Assembly: GCA_002722705.1 (NCBI GenBank)
Contig: PBMP01000084.1
Span: 1-34,778 of the forward strand
DNA length: 34,778 nt
Origin: Pseudobdellovibrionaceae bacterium
Lineage (GTDB): Bacteria; Bdellovibrionota; UBA1018; UBA6935
Reading direction: 5' to 3'
Program-made: the position numbers and the translations under genes
Shown: in pieces, positions 16,452-24,482 of the stretch
Position numbering within the stretch: position 1 is the first letter of the stretch
Layout: every line of letters starts with the position of its first letter
The notes under the pieces: generated by a model
What the model was told of the DNA's origin: nothing
Databases searched by the model: none
What the model saw: the letters and a program-made list of their open reading frames with translations, nothing else

Positions 16452-16847
16452 AGTTTCCTCCTAAGTGCGCACCTCTTCCTGATGGATCACCCATAAGAAA
16501 CCCCGTTTTCTCTTCTAAAAGGCGTAGGACTCCCCTTCAAAGTTCAATTTTGAAAAAATTCAAACGAACTTATAGATCCCCACTGACTTTGCAAAAGAGA
16601 AAATTTCTTATTGCGAAACCAACGACCAGAGGTCTGTTTTATTGTGACAGGAATTGCTGCACCCCTGCCAAAGCTTCAGGAAATACACTCACTCCCTATA
16701 GGATTTGAGTCTTCCATTCACTTCTTGTTACATAAACTAATTCGGTCAAGTATTAAGATTACTTTAGACTTTTTTAGTCAGGTATTGTTTTTTAATAGTT
16801 TCTATTTAAATTTCAATAAGTTAAAAATAAAATTCCTACGAATAAGT
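16452..16847. other. 396 bp gap between flagellin 2 and meaB
   Basis: No credible gene is seen here; a plus-strand frame (16611-16865) lacks a ribosome binding site and resembles no family I recognise. On the minus strand the gap holds a possible sigma-54 promoter (16655-16671) and about 190 bases of flagellin 2 leader containing short dyads such as GTGCGCAC and ATGG/CCAT. The part nearest meaB (16740-16847) is very AT-rich with only weak stem-loops. Confidence 0.5.
16655..16671 (-). promoter_or_regulatory. Candidate sigma-54 promoter of flagellin 2
   Basis: The minus strand reads TTGGCAGGGGTGCAGCA. The GG and GC are ten bases apart, as required at -24/-12, and TTGGCA matches the -24 element fully, but the -12 element reads CAGCA rather than TTGCA. 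No sigma-28 match was seen in this gap. Start would be near 16643, giving a leader of about 190 bases. Confidence 0.4.
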
Positions 16848-17813
16848 TTAGATTTTGAAAATTAGACCACTCGCATCATAAGGAGTGATTTTTCCTGATG
16901 TTAAATCTGAAAGAATTTCTTTTCCTTTTTTTGAAGAAAGAGATTCTTTAATTTTTTGAGTAAATTTTTCTAACAAGATATCTTCGATTTCCTCAGACAA
17001 AAAAGAAGTTCTCTTTTGATTTCTCAAATGGGACTCATCTAAATAGGATTGATGCTCTGAAAGACTCTTCATTACCGCATCAATTCCTACAGACTTAACC
17101 GCTTCTGTCTTCAATACAGGTACAGACCATTTTGCTTCATGGTCACTGTTCATACCCACCATTACGACAAGCTCTCTTACTAATTGATCCGCAGCAGGTC
17201 GATCTGATTTATTCACTACAAAAAGATCTGCAATCTCCATTAATCCAGCTTTCATGACCTGAATTGAATCCCCGCTCTCTGGCACTAGGACCACCAAAAC
17301 AGTTTGTGCTAATTTCAAAATTGCCAATTCGGTCTGACCAACACCTGCAGTTTCTACAATAATTCGATCAAATCCCGCTGCATCCAAAGCCATAACTGCT
17401 TCTTTTGTCGAATGCGATAGTCCCCCATGTTTTCCACGAGTTCCTAAACTTCGAATATAAACTCCTGTATCACCATAATGCCTTTGCATTCGAATGCGAT
17501 CTCCAAGAATTGCACCCCCAGAAAATGGACTTGAGGGATCAACAGCAATAACCGCTACTTTCTTACCTTCGGCACGACTCGCATAGATCAACTGATCAAC
17601 AAGGGTAGACTTTCCTGCTCCAGGAGGACCGGTCACACCAAGAACCTCCGCTTTTCCTGTCAGAGGAAAAATCTCTTTCATCAACTCAGGAACTTCGACA
17701 TCTCGGTTCTCAATCTTCGTAATGATTCGAGCAAGGGCTATGCGCTTCCCTTGCTGCATGTCTTTAACCCACATTTTTACGTCAAAAAGACTCTTATTCA
17801 TCAATAAATACAA
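16848..17813 (-). CDS. meaB: MeaB/ArgK-family GTPase (methylmalonyl-CoA mutase chaperone)
   Basis: G3E-family P-loop GTPase that in known cases assembles and protects adenosylcobalamin-dependent acyl-CoA mutases. The 321-residue protein has Walker A GVTGPPGAGKSTLVDQL near residue 60, AVDPSSPFSGGAILGDRIRM, the Walker B/switch stretch IIVETAGVGQTE and the G4 motif NKSD, all typical of MeaB. The frame opens with TTG at 17813; ATG at 17801 (MNKSLFD) is a possible alternative. An AGGAGGG lies 15-17 bases before the TTG, too far for either to be ideal. No mutase subunit is encoded nearby. Upstream is a 168 bp gap with no feature I can name. Confidence 0.93.
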   Translation of the reverse strand: MYLLMNKSLFDVKMWVKDMQQGKRIALARIITKIENRDVEVPELMKEIFPLTGKAEVLGVTGPPGAGKSTLVDQLIYASRAEGKKVAVIAVDPSSPFSGGAILGDRIRMQRHYGDTGVYIRSLGTRGKHGGLSHSTKEAVMALDAAGFDRIIVETAGVGQTELAILKLAQTVLVVLVPESGDSIQVMKAGLMEIADLFVVNKSDRPAADQLVRELVVMVGMNSDHEAKWSVPVLKTEAVKSVGIDAVMKSLSEHQSYLDESHLRNQKRTSFLSEEIEDILLEKFTQKIKESLSSKKGKEILSDLTSGKITPYDASGLIFKI

Positions 17814-17981
17814 GAAGTTGAATTCTTGCCCTCCTGAGAATTACTATTCCTTAGAGTAGATGTAACATAAAATTCTCTTTGAGATGAACAGGTTTACAAA
17901 CAATCAGACATCTTTTGAAAATACGAATGAAACTTGAGCCATAGAAAAACACTCAATTTTTAATTTCAATTAAAACTCTAG

Positions 17982-18812
17982 TTATTTTTCAATAACCTCA
18001 GCTGATTTGTTGGAATCTAACTCTGGAAGGGCTTCATTTAAAAAAGGATCACTACTTAACTCTGTTTCTAACTCAGCATCAATTTGATCTTCTAATCCAG
18101 CAGGAACACGAAGTTCCTCTTTTGGTTCTTTTAAATTTGTGTTGCTTTGTATTTCTACATTTTTAATTTCTGCCTGAGAAGCCTCTTTTTGAGGTTCTGA
18201 CTTTTTCCATAAAGCATAAGGAGTAGAAATTTCACCATACTGATCTGATACTGCTTGTGGAGAAAGAACTAAGTTTTTATAAAAAACAGTTTTACTTAAC
18301 TGAATATAATATCGAGACGCCCATCGAAGATAGCGTGGATCATGAAATTCTTTACGAAACCCTCGAGCGACTGGAACTAAAAACTCAAAAGCTTCAATAA
18401 CTTCTTTCTGTCGTCCACGCCAAGTAGGGGTATTCTTTAATGTCTCATGAAGAGTGAAGATCTTATGATAAAAACACCAATGAAACTCAACTGGTTCATT
18501 TTTAATGAACTCTCTGGTGACTCTATATATGTCTTCATTTTTTTGAGTGACTACTTTTAGACTTTCAAACTTTTCATTACAACCTGCCAATTTTTCAGGT
18601 GTTGGAGAAGAAGCCTTATGAAAAATAAGCTCTAAATCTGCAAAATCAAAACCAACAGGATGAGGAGCATGAAGATACTCTGGAACTTCCGGTAATGGCT
18701 CAATAGGAGTCACCGGTGTCGACGAACACTGAACATGAAGAACCGAAAAAAACGTCAAAAAAACACTCTTCTTTATCTTATTTAAATTTATTTTCCTTCT
18801 TTTGTGGAACAT
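17982..18812 (-). CDS. Unknown exported, lipoprotein-like protein
   Basis: I do not recognise this 276-residue protein. A basic N-terminus and a hydrophobic stretch (SVFLTFFSVLHVQCSS) suggest export; the Cys in HVQC could be a lipidation site, but Gln at -1 is unusual for a lipobox. The central region (about 60-190) is helical with many aromatic residues (EFHWCFYHKIF, RYLRWASRYYIQL). The tail is acidic and low in complexity (EELRVPAGLEDQIDAELETEL) and probably disordered. It is transcribed divergently from the motor-like operon across 125 bp (79 bp if that operon starts at 18892), so shared regulation is possible. A ribosome binding site AGGTAGGTGAA precedes the ATG. Confidence 0.75.
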   Translation of the reverse strand: MFHKRRKINLNKIKKSVFLTFFSVLHVQCSSTPVTPIEPLPEVPEYLHAPHPVGFDFADLELIFHKASSPTPEKLAGCNEKFESLKVVTQKNEDIYRVTREFIKNEPVEFHWCFYHKIFTLHETLKNTPTWRGRQKEVIEAFEFLVPVARGFRKEFHDPRYLRWASRYYIQLSKTVFYKNLVLSPQAVSDQYGEISTPYALWKKSEPQKEASQAEIKNVEIQSNTNLKEPKEELRVPAGLEDQIDAELETELSSDPFLNEALPELDSNKSAEVIEK

Positions 18813-18936
18813 TTCACCTACCTATCGGCAAATTTTTCACCTTATGAAACAAAAAATGAAAAAAAACGAAAAATAATTAAAAAGACAGGGGATGTGTCCG
18901 AAAAGTCATCTAGAGGAAGGAATCGTTTATACCACT

Positions 18937-20139
18937 ATGAATATAAAAACCCACAAAACAGATAAACTCATTAAAAAGCGAGTGACTCTCCCCTTTCAGT
19001 TTTTGGGAAAGATAATTCTCCTCGTCTTGTTCACAACAAGTACCTCTACTTTTGCAGAAGAATCACCAGAGAACAAAGAAATCACTCCTGATCCAACTAC
19101 GAAGTCTAAGCTCATTTCTTCTAACGAAGAACAAGATGACGAAAAGAAAAGAAGTTTTTACCAGGTCCTTGAAGATGTACTTTCTGATTTTGAGTATGAT
19201 GTCAAAAGTGGCGATGTAAGGGGCTTAACTGATCTATCCGTTCGAAATGTCGTCACCAGTGAAAATGTTCCAGAATCCTTTAAGAGTCATTTAGAGTTAC
19301 TCACAACTGAGCGAATTCTAAAAAACTCACAAACCAGAATGATTCAATGTATTCCATGTCGATCAAGAACAGCTCGTCTGAGTGGAAATAACGTTGTTAT
19401 TTCGTCTCCAGAAAGTCACCCTGAGCAACTCGCTCGACTTGCAAAAAAACACTCTGTGAAACATTTTTTAGATATTGCGTTTGCCTATTTGCCCACAGGA
19501 CTCTTACTCTCTCTCTATATCACTGATGCAGAAAACCAAACAATTATATGGTCTAGAACATATAATTCAGAAACTTCTCGTGCAGCTGCTTTTAGACGTG
19601 GAGTTGATTACTCACAAGTTGATCAAGCAAGACATCAAGCGGATTATGAACCCACTTTACAGTACCGAGTGATCCTCTATTATATGTTTGAAAGAAATTT
19701 AAACGAATACAACGGAACTATTGGTCTTGGTTTCCGCATGATGGAACGCTACGATAATCGAAAAAAAGAAGTTGGATTTGAATTAGACTACTTTAGAAGT
19801 GCAAGCTCTTTCTTTAGCACTTCTACAGATACATCCACTGTTGATGTGTGGAACGGATTTAATCTTTCTCTTCTTTTTATGCACGCCTGGAATCTCATCG
19901 GAAATTTAGAAAACTATAACAAAATTCGAGGAAGTATATTTGTTGGAATTGGTGGAACTTACACATCAGGGTTTTTAGGTGGATTGATTCGCGGTGGATA
20001 TGAATGGAGACTTGGAAAACACTGGGGAGTCAATGCAAATATTGGGTACCGACCACCAGCAACTGCATTTTTAGATGGAACTGCTGTAGGAACCCTCACT
20101 GGAATTGAAGGAGGCGTGGGCGTAAGCGCACTATTTTAA
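18937..20139 (+). CDS. Outer-membrane protein: FlgO/CsgG-like domain plus beta-barrel-like C-terminus
   Basis: First gene of the motor-like operon. From ATG 18937 the product has 400 residues with a signal peptide (hydrophobic LGKIILLVLFTTSTSTFA, cleavage about residue 39) and a disordered acidic linker. A domain of about 110-215 resembles FlgO/CsgG-type periplasmic domains: a CIPC pair, then EQLARLAKKHSVKHFLDIAF, LLLSLYITDAENQTIIWSRTY. From about residue 260 short alternating strands run to a terminal Phe (GGVGVSALF), as in outer-membrane barrels. An in-frame ATG at 18892 would give a 54-residue leader; I prefer 18937, although AGAGGAAGG sits about 16 bases before it. The next gene starts within a few bases. 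Confidence 0.7.
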   Translation: MNIKTHKTDKLIKKRVTLPFQFLGKIILLVLFTTSTSTFAEESPENKEITPDPTTKSKLISSNEEQDDEKKRSFYQVLEDVLSDFEYDVKSGDVRGLTDLSVRNVVTSENVPESFKSHLELLTTERILKNSQTRMIQCIPCRSRTARLSGNNVVISSPESHPEQLARLAKKHSVKHFLDIAFAYLPTGLLLSLYITDAENQTIIWSRTYNSETSRAAAFRRGVDYSQVDQARHQADYEPTLQYRVILYYMFERNLNEYNGTIGLGFRMMERYDNRKKEVGFELDYFRSASSFFSTSTDTSTVDVWNGFNLSLLFMHAWNLIGNLENYNKIRGSIFVGIGGTYTSGFLGGLIRGGYEWRLGKHWGVNANIGYRPPATAFLDGTAVGTLTGIEGGVGVSALF

Positions 20140-20150
20140 GGATGAAATCG

Positions 20151-20861
20151 ATGAAATATCTAAATAAAGGCATCACTTCTCTTCTCATTATTCTTATTGG
20201 AAATTCTTGTGCGTCTACAAAGACTGAAACCATTCCAATGATCGAAAATCCTTTTGGTAATTCATTCTTCGAAGGTGAAAAAGAGACAAATATCATATTG
20301 AGATCAAAAGAAGGACAGAAGTCAGTTGAAGTTGAACTTCCCAGAGAAACAAATCAAATGACTGAATTTGTAGTTCCAATGGATGCTACTCTAGTAGGAC
20401 AAAGGACTCTTGCATCCAATCAAAAAAATCAAATTAACCCTGACTATAAAAAAATAAAACCCTCTACTGCAGATCACGAAATCATCGAAAAACTTCCAGA
20501 AGGCATTCCAGAGAATGACTGGAAGAGAAGTAATATTGAAAATGAACTAGGCCTTGTTACACCTCCTGAAGCTCAACCTAAACGTCAGTCGAGCTATCTA
20601 GCTCAAATCGACTACATCAAGCAACTCTATAGAAACAAACGATATGAAGTTGGATTACTAGAAACAGATGAAATGATTAAAAGCTACCCAACTGACCCCA
20701 AACTTTATGAAATGAGAGGAACGCTATTAGAACGTCTTGGCTACTCCGAATTAGCAATGCGATCTTGGGAACAGTCTGTTGAATTTGACCCTAATAATGA
20801 GTCTCTCAAAAAATTTATACAATCAAAAAAGAAAAAATTAACCTTAAGAGGGAGTAATTAA
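20151..20861 (+). CDS. TPR-containing lipoprotein of the motor-like operon
   Basis: A 236-residue protein with an N-terminal hydrophobic segment ending in LIGNSCAS; the Cys could be lipidated, though Asn at -2 departs from the consensus. A long probably unstructured region follows. The C-terminal ~75 residues look like two tetratricopeptide repeats (YIKQLYRNKRYEVGLLETDE; YEMRGTLLERLGYSELAMRS; WEQSVEFDPNNESL). I chose ATG 20151 because AAGG lies nine bases upstream; the in-frame ATG at 20142 touches that site. The gap to the next gene is 2 bp. A periplasmic or outer-membrane adaptor between the barrel protein and the inner-membrane FliG-like protein is a reasonable inference. Confidence 0.8.
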   Translation: MKYLNKGITSLLIILIGNSCASTKTETIPMIENPFGNSFFEGEKETNIILRSKEGQKSVEVELPRETNQMTEFVVPMDATLVGQRTLASNQKNQINPDYKKIKPSTADHEIIEKLPEGIPENDWKRSNIENELGLVTPPEAQPKRQSSYLAQIDYIKQLYRNKRYEVGLLETDEMIKSYPTDPKLYEMRGTLLERLGYSELAMRSWEQSVEFDPNNESLKKFIQSKKKKLTLRGSN

Positions 20862-20863
20862 AA

Positions 20864-23185
20864 ATGAAAAGAAAAAGGAATTTCTTCATTAAAATAACTC
20901 AATGGTCATTTTTATTCATCATAATTTTGGGAACATCAAAAGTTGCTCAAAGTGCATCTTTAAATTCAGACCAACTCAAAAGAAAGTCTATTTCTGAAGT
21001 AAAAAAAGTAATAGAACCTATTTTAAAAAAATACTGTGACGATCAATGTAAACTCCTTTCTTCACAAGCTCAGGTCACTGTTGCTGTTCCTGATGAACTC
21101 GAACCAGGATTTGACATTAATCTTCAAAATGGTGGAAATCCAGAAATTGAAGTAAGTGAAGTCAAAGTAAATTTACTCATTGGTGATTTAGTTGGACCGA
21201 ACTCAAAAAAGAAACTCCTTGAATTAATAGATCAACACTTTGAGGACTTGCCATATCCAGTAGAAATTGAAACAAAAATAGCACACTTTCCTCAACCCAT
21301 TGCATCATCCAGAAAAGTAGCCGAAATTAAAGAAAGAATAAGTAAAGAATTTACCAGTGCCCTATCTGACTTAATTGGACGTTTCTGTCCTCAGCACTGT
21401 CTTCTCGGTGATTATGACGTTAAAGTAGATCCCGTCAATCCCGAAGAAGCCCAATATGGTTCTATTGGTGAATTTGTACAAGATGGTGATGTTGCAGTAA
21501 AAATCAATAGGATTGAAGGAACTATTCTTACAGACTCTAGTCTTTCTCCAGAGGAACAGTATGGTCTTTTAGAAATGGCTAAATTAAAAACAGGATTTCT
21601 AAAAAATGTATACCTAGATCACAAATCCATTTCTTTTCCTCAAGGACTTACTAACGGAATTGCTTCTGGAGTAAATGTATCTGGACGACGAGGACTTGCT
21701 TCTTCTACAAGTAAAGATTCTAAATCTCAGTCCAATTCAGAATTTTTTAAAAACAAACAGGATTTATTTACCAGCTCAAAAAAGTTTAATTCAAATTCTC
21801 AACTCAATCAAACAAATGAAAATAAAGAAAATAAAAGTGAGAAGTTTGTACACTATGAAAAAATAGAGCGTGTTGAAGATGGAGATATTGTTCAATCTCA
21901 AATTCAAGAATTTGAAATCTACTCACTTATTTTTGCAGTTTCAGTACTCTCTCTTCTTATTTTCATTGCTCTGGCTACCTATCGACCTAAAAGAGGACCT
22001 AATGAAAATATTCACAGATTTATTCAAGATGGAAAAAATCAATCCCCAGAAACAAATGAGTCATTTGCTAAACCTCCTTCGCGTTTAGAGAATATCAATT
22101 CCGTTGCAATTCGTTACGAAATTGAAAGACTACAATCAGAATTAACTCAGATTTTTGGTGAACAACCGAGAGTAGCGAAACAAGTTTTTTCCCGAATATT
22201 AACGGAAGAAGGAGTGGAAGTTACAGCTTGCTACATTGAACTTTTTGGAGAAGCAATTGTAGTCGACATGCTTCGTGACCCGAGCTTACAAACTGATCTA
22301 TCAGACTTGATGGAGTATTACGCTAAAAACCCTGTAGAAATGGATGATAACGATAAGCTAGAACTTTTAAAAAGTCTCCACAACAGAACCATTGCAGCAA
22401 AAATGTTTATCTTAGGTCATCGATCCACCAGTCTATTTGACTTTCTTGCAGAAATGGACAAACTTCAAGTTCTTGAGTTGATTCGAAATGAATCAATAAC
22501 AGTAAAAGCTATTGTTCTTACTCAGACTGACCCAATGAAAAGAACAGCAATCTATGCTCAAATGGATGAAGATACCAAAATGCGACTTCTTACTGAGCTT
22601 TCAAGAATTGATCACCTTCCAAAAGACTATATCTATAACGTAGCCGTAGCGTTAAAACGGAAAAGAAGTGACAATCCTAAGTTAAATACAGAAGCACTTC
22701 CAGGATCCGACGTACTTGTAAGTCTTCTTGAAAGAGCAAATATCCAGACTCAGAAAAGTGTAATGAGCATGCTAAATACAAAAAATCCGGATAGTGCTCA
22801 CGCAGTAAAAAGTAAGTTAGTTTCTGTAGACACCCTTGCATACCTTAGAGATAACCACCTTCTTGAAGTCGTTCTTGGATTAAAACATGAAGAGTTAATT
22901 CGTTTCTTAAAAGGTTCAACCGAACATGTACGAAACGCGATTTTTGCTAAATCACCTCAAGAGCTTGTCATTGAACTTCAAGAAGAAATTGAAGGTCTTG
23001 ATAACGTATCAAGAGATGAGTATCAAAATATTTCAAGAAAAATACTTAACAGAGTAAAAGTAATGGCTAACGATGGCAGTATCAATCTCATTGAAACTAA
23101 TGAAAAAATGTTTGCTGCAGATCTAACACCAGAAGGCCAAAATCCAAATAACAATGAAGAATTTAAAAAGGTGGCAGGATGGTAA
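20864..23185 (+). CDS. Membrane-anchored FliG-like protein with duplicated periplasmic domain
   Basis: A 773-residue protein and the core of the operon. Residues 1-31 form a signal peptide (AQSA cleavage). Residues about 42-145 and 152-262 are two copies of a periplasmic domain, each with CX3C (58/62 and 175/179) and ending in a similar strand (KIAHFPQP; KSISFPQG). A Ser/Asn/Lys linker follows, then one membrane helix (351-371) and a cytoplasmic helical region (about 412-745). The last 130 residues resemble the FliG C-terminal domain: LRDNHLLEVVLGLKHEEL, LKGSTEHVRNAIF, LQEEIEG and a final RVKVMANDGSI. FliG is the flagellar rotor protein that meets MotA; normally it is soluble and docks on FliF. 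Here the rotor-like part is covalently tied to a periplasmic base. Confidence 0.8.
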   Translation: MKRKRNFFIKITQWSFLFIIILGTSKVAQSASLNSDQLKRKSISEVKKVIEPILKKYCDDQCKLLSSQAQVTVAVPDELEPGFDINLQNGGNPEIEVSEVKVNLLIGDLVGPNSKKKLLELIDQHFEDLPYPVEIETKIAHFPQPIASSRKVAEIKERISKEFTSALSDLIGRFCPQHCLLGDYDVKVDPVNPEEAQYGSIGEFVQDGDVAVKINRIEGTILTDSSLSPEEQYGLLEMAKLKTGFLKNVYLDHKSISFPQGLTNGIASGVNVSGRRGLASSTSKDSKSQSNSEFFKNKQDLFTSSKKFNSNSQLNQTNENKENKSEKFVHYEKIERVEDGDIVQSQIQEFEIYSLIFAVSVLSLLIFIALATYRPKRGPNENIHRFIQDGKNQSPETNESFAKPPSRLENINSVAIRYEIERLQSELTQIFGEQPRVAKQVFSRILTEEGVEVTACYIELFGEAIVVDMLRDPSLQTDLSDLMEYYAKNPVEMDDNDKLELLKSLHNRTIAAKMFILGHRSTSLFDFLAEMDKLQVLELIRNESITVKAIVLTQTDPMKRTAIYAQMDEDTKMRLLTELSRIDHLPKDYIYNVAVALKRKRSDNPKLNTEALPGSDVLVSLLERANIQTQKSVMSMLNTKNPDSAHAVKSKLVSVDTLAYLRDNHLLEVVLGLKHEELIRFLKGSTEHVRNAIFAKSPQELVIELQEEIEGLDNVSRDEYQNISRKILNRVKVMANDGSINLIETNEKMFAADLTPEGQNPNNNEEFKKVAGW

Positions 23186-23697
23186 ACAAAAAACAACCGT
23201 CAGTTGAATCTCTTAAGGAAGTCAGTCTTTTGCAAATTTTTTCAGAAACTGAAATCCAAGAAATTTTAGGAATAGGAAAACTCATTCAGTACGAAGCTCT
23301 ATCTAACATTGTAATCGAAGGTGAAATGAGTTGGGGAATGTATCTTGTCATGGATGGTTCTGTAGGCGTATTCAAATCAAATCGAGTCTCAGGAAATACC
23401 TACGACGTTGGTCAAATTGATCGAGGTGGTTTTTTTGGGGAATTCTCACTTATTGATGACGGACCTCGATCTGCAACAGTACGAGCAACCACTGAATGTC
23501 TTTTATTCTATATTTCAAAATATTCATTTCAGGCTTTTTTAAACAAGTCGACCGAAAGAAAACTTAAATTTTACGAGAGTTGTGCTCACCATGTGGTGAA
23601 TCGACTTAAGGAACTTGATGACAGTTACGTCATTACACAATATCAACTTTGGAAAACAGCTCTTTCTACAAAAGGCTCTTCCGAGGAGGCTGCATAA
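23179..23697 (+). CDS. Stand-alone cyclic-nucleotide-binding domain protein
   Basis: A 172-residue protein made of one CRP/PKA-type cyclic-nucleotide-binding domain (about 12-130). It shows the phosphate-binding cassette FFGEFSLIDDGPRSATV with Gly87, Glu88 and Arg97, the residues that contact the ribose and phosphate, so ligand binding looks intact. No helix-turn-helix, kinase or channel segment follows; the C-terminal 40 residues are helical. Its ATG overlaps the end of the FliG-like gene by 7 bp, and motA follows 1 bp after its stop, so it is coupled to the motor genes. A role as ligand-controlled clutch or regulator of the motor is inference. Confidence 0.9.
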   Translation: MVNKKQPSVESLKEVSLLQIFSETEIQEILGIGKLIQYEALSNIVIEGEMSWGMYLVMDGSVGVFKSNRVSGNTYDVGQIDRGGFFGEFSLIDDGPRSATVRATTECLLFYISKYSFQAFLNKSTERKLKFYESCAHHVVNRLKELDDSYVITQYQLWKTALSTKGSSEEAA

Positions 23698-23698
23698 A

Positions 23699-24481
23699 AT
23701 GAATTTTTCATCTCTTTTTGGTGTATTACTAGGTGTTGGAGTCATGGTCGCATCTCTCGCAGAGAGCGGGATGGACTTGATGTTTTTCTTAAATTTTCAC
23801 GGGATAGTCATTGTTTGTGGAGGAACGCTAGCAGCAGCAAGTATTAGTTTTCCAATAAAAAAAATTATTTCTCTCTTAAAAATTTTCTTTTTTAGAGTTT
23901 TAGGAAAAAATAAAGTAAATTATCAAGAATCAGTTCAAACCTTACTAGACCTTAATAAAAAAGCTTCACTGGGTCTATCCGCATTGAAAGATTCAATTCC
24001 CAGTATTCGTCACCCTTTTTTAAAAGAAGGAGTTTCTCTTGTAGCAGCAGGAGTTCTTACAGAACAAGAAATACGTTCAGTTCTAGAAGAAAGATTAAAA
24101 ACAGTTGAAAAAAAGTATATGAGTGAAGCAAACATGTTCAAAAGCATTGGAAAATTTCCTCCTGCATTTGGACTACTTGCAACCACATTAGGAATGATCG
24201 CTCTTCTTCAACAACTAGGGAAACCTGGGAGTGAGAAACTCATCGGGCCAGCAATGTCTATTGGACTAGTTGGAACACTTTATGGAATCTCTATTGCTAA
24301 CTTAGTTTTTCTTCCTATAGCAGAAAATTTGACTGAAAGAACTGAAGAAGAAATTGCTCTTCGACGAATGATGGTCGAAGGTGCAATTTTATTAAAAAAA
24401 CAAGTGAATCCACTTGCAATGAAAGAAAGTTTAAATTCTTTTCTTATGCCAGAAGAAAGAATAGAGAGAAGGGTTGCTTAA
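23699..24481 (+). CDS. motA: MotA-family stator subunit
   Basis: Inner-membrane stator subunit that couples ion flow to force on a rotor. From ATG 23699 (with GAGGAGG upstream) the protein has 260 residues: helices at about 4-20 and 30-50, a cytoplasmic loop with RHPFLKEGVSLVAAG, then two helices with the family signature KFPPAFGLLATTLGMIALLQQL (152-173) and GPAMSIGLVGTLYGISIANLVFLP (183-206). The conserved Pro residues at the ends of these helices are present. A longer frame upstream of 23699 overlaps the preceding gene and adds sequence unlike MotA. It overlaps or abuts motB. Whether this pair serves the flagellum or the FliG-like protein encoded beside it cannot be told from sequence; the operon favours the latter. 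Confidence 0.95.
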   Translation: MNFSSLFGVLLGVGVMVASLAESGMDLMFFLNFHGIVIVCGGTLAAASISFPIKKIISLLKIFFFRVLGKNKVNYQESVQTLLDLNKKASLGLSALKDSIPSIRHPFLKEGVSLVAAGVLTEQEIRSVLEERLKTVEKKYMSEANMFKSIGKFPPAFGLLATTLGMIALLQQLGKPGSEKLIGPAMSIGLVGTLYGISIANLVFLPIAENLTERTEEEIALRRMMVEGAILLKKQVNPLAMKESLNSFLMPEERIERRVA

Positions 24482-24482
24482 C

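Noticed and set aside
16611..16865. 84-codon plus-strand frame between flagellin 2 and meaB
   Set aside because: No ribosome binding site, no recognisable domain, very AT-rich, and it overlaps the meaB end; the candidate sigma-54 promoter lies within it on the other strand.
18822..18829. Minus-strand GCCGATAG, a good sigma-28 -10 element, before the lipoprotein-like gene
   Set aside because: No TAAA-type -35 at the right distance, and it lies too close to the ATG at 18812 to leave a leader with its ribosome binding site.
23615..23698. Upstream extension of motA to an ATG at 23615
   Set aside because: It lies inside the cyclic-nucleotide-binding gene and adds residues unlike MotA; ATG 23699 has a strong ribosome binding site and begins the first membrane helix.
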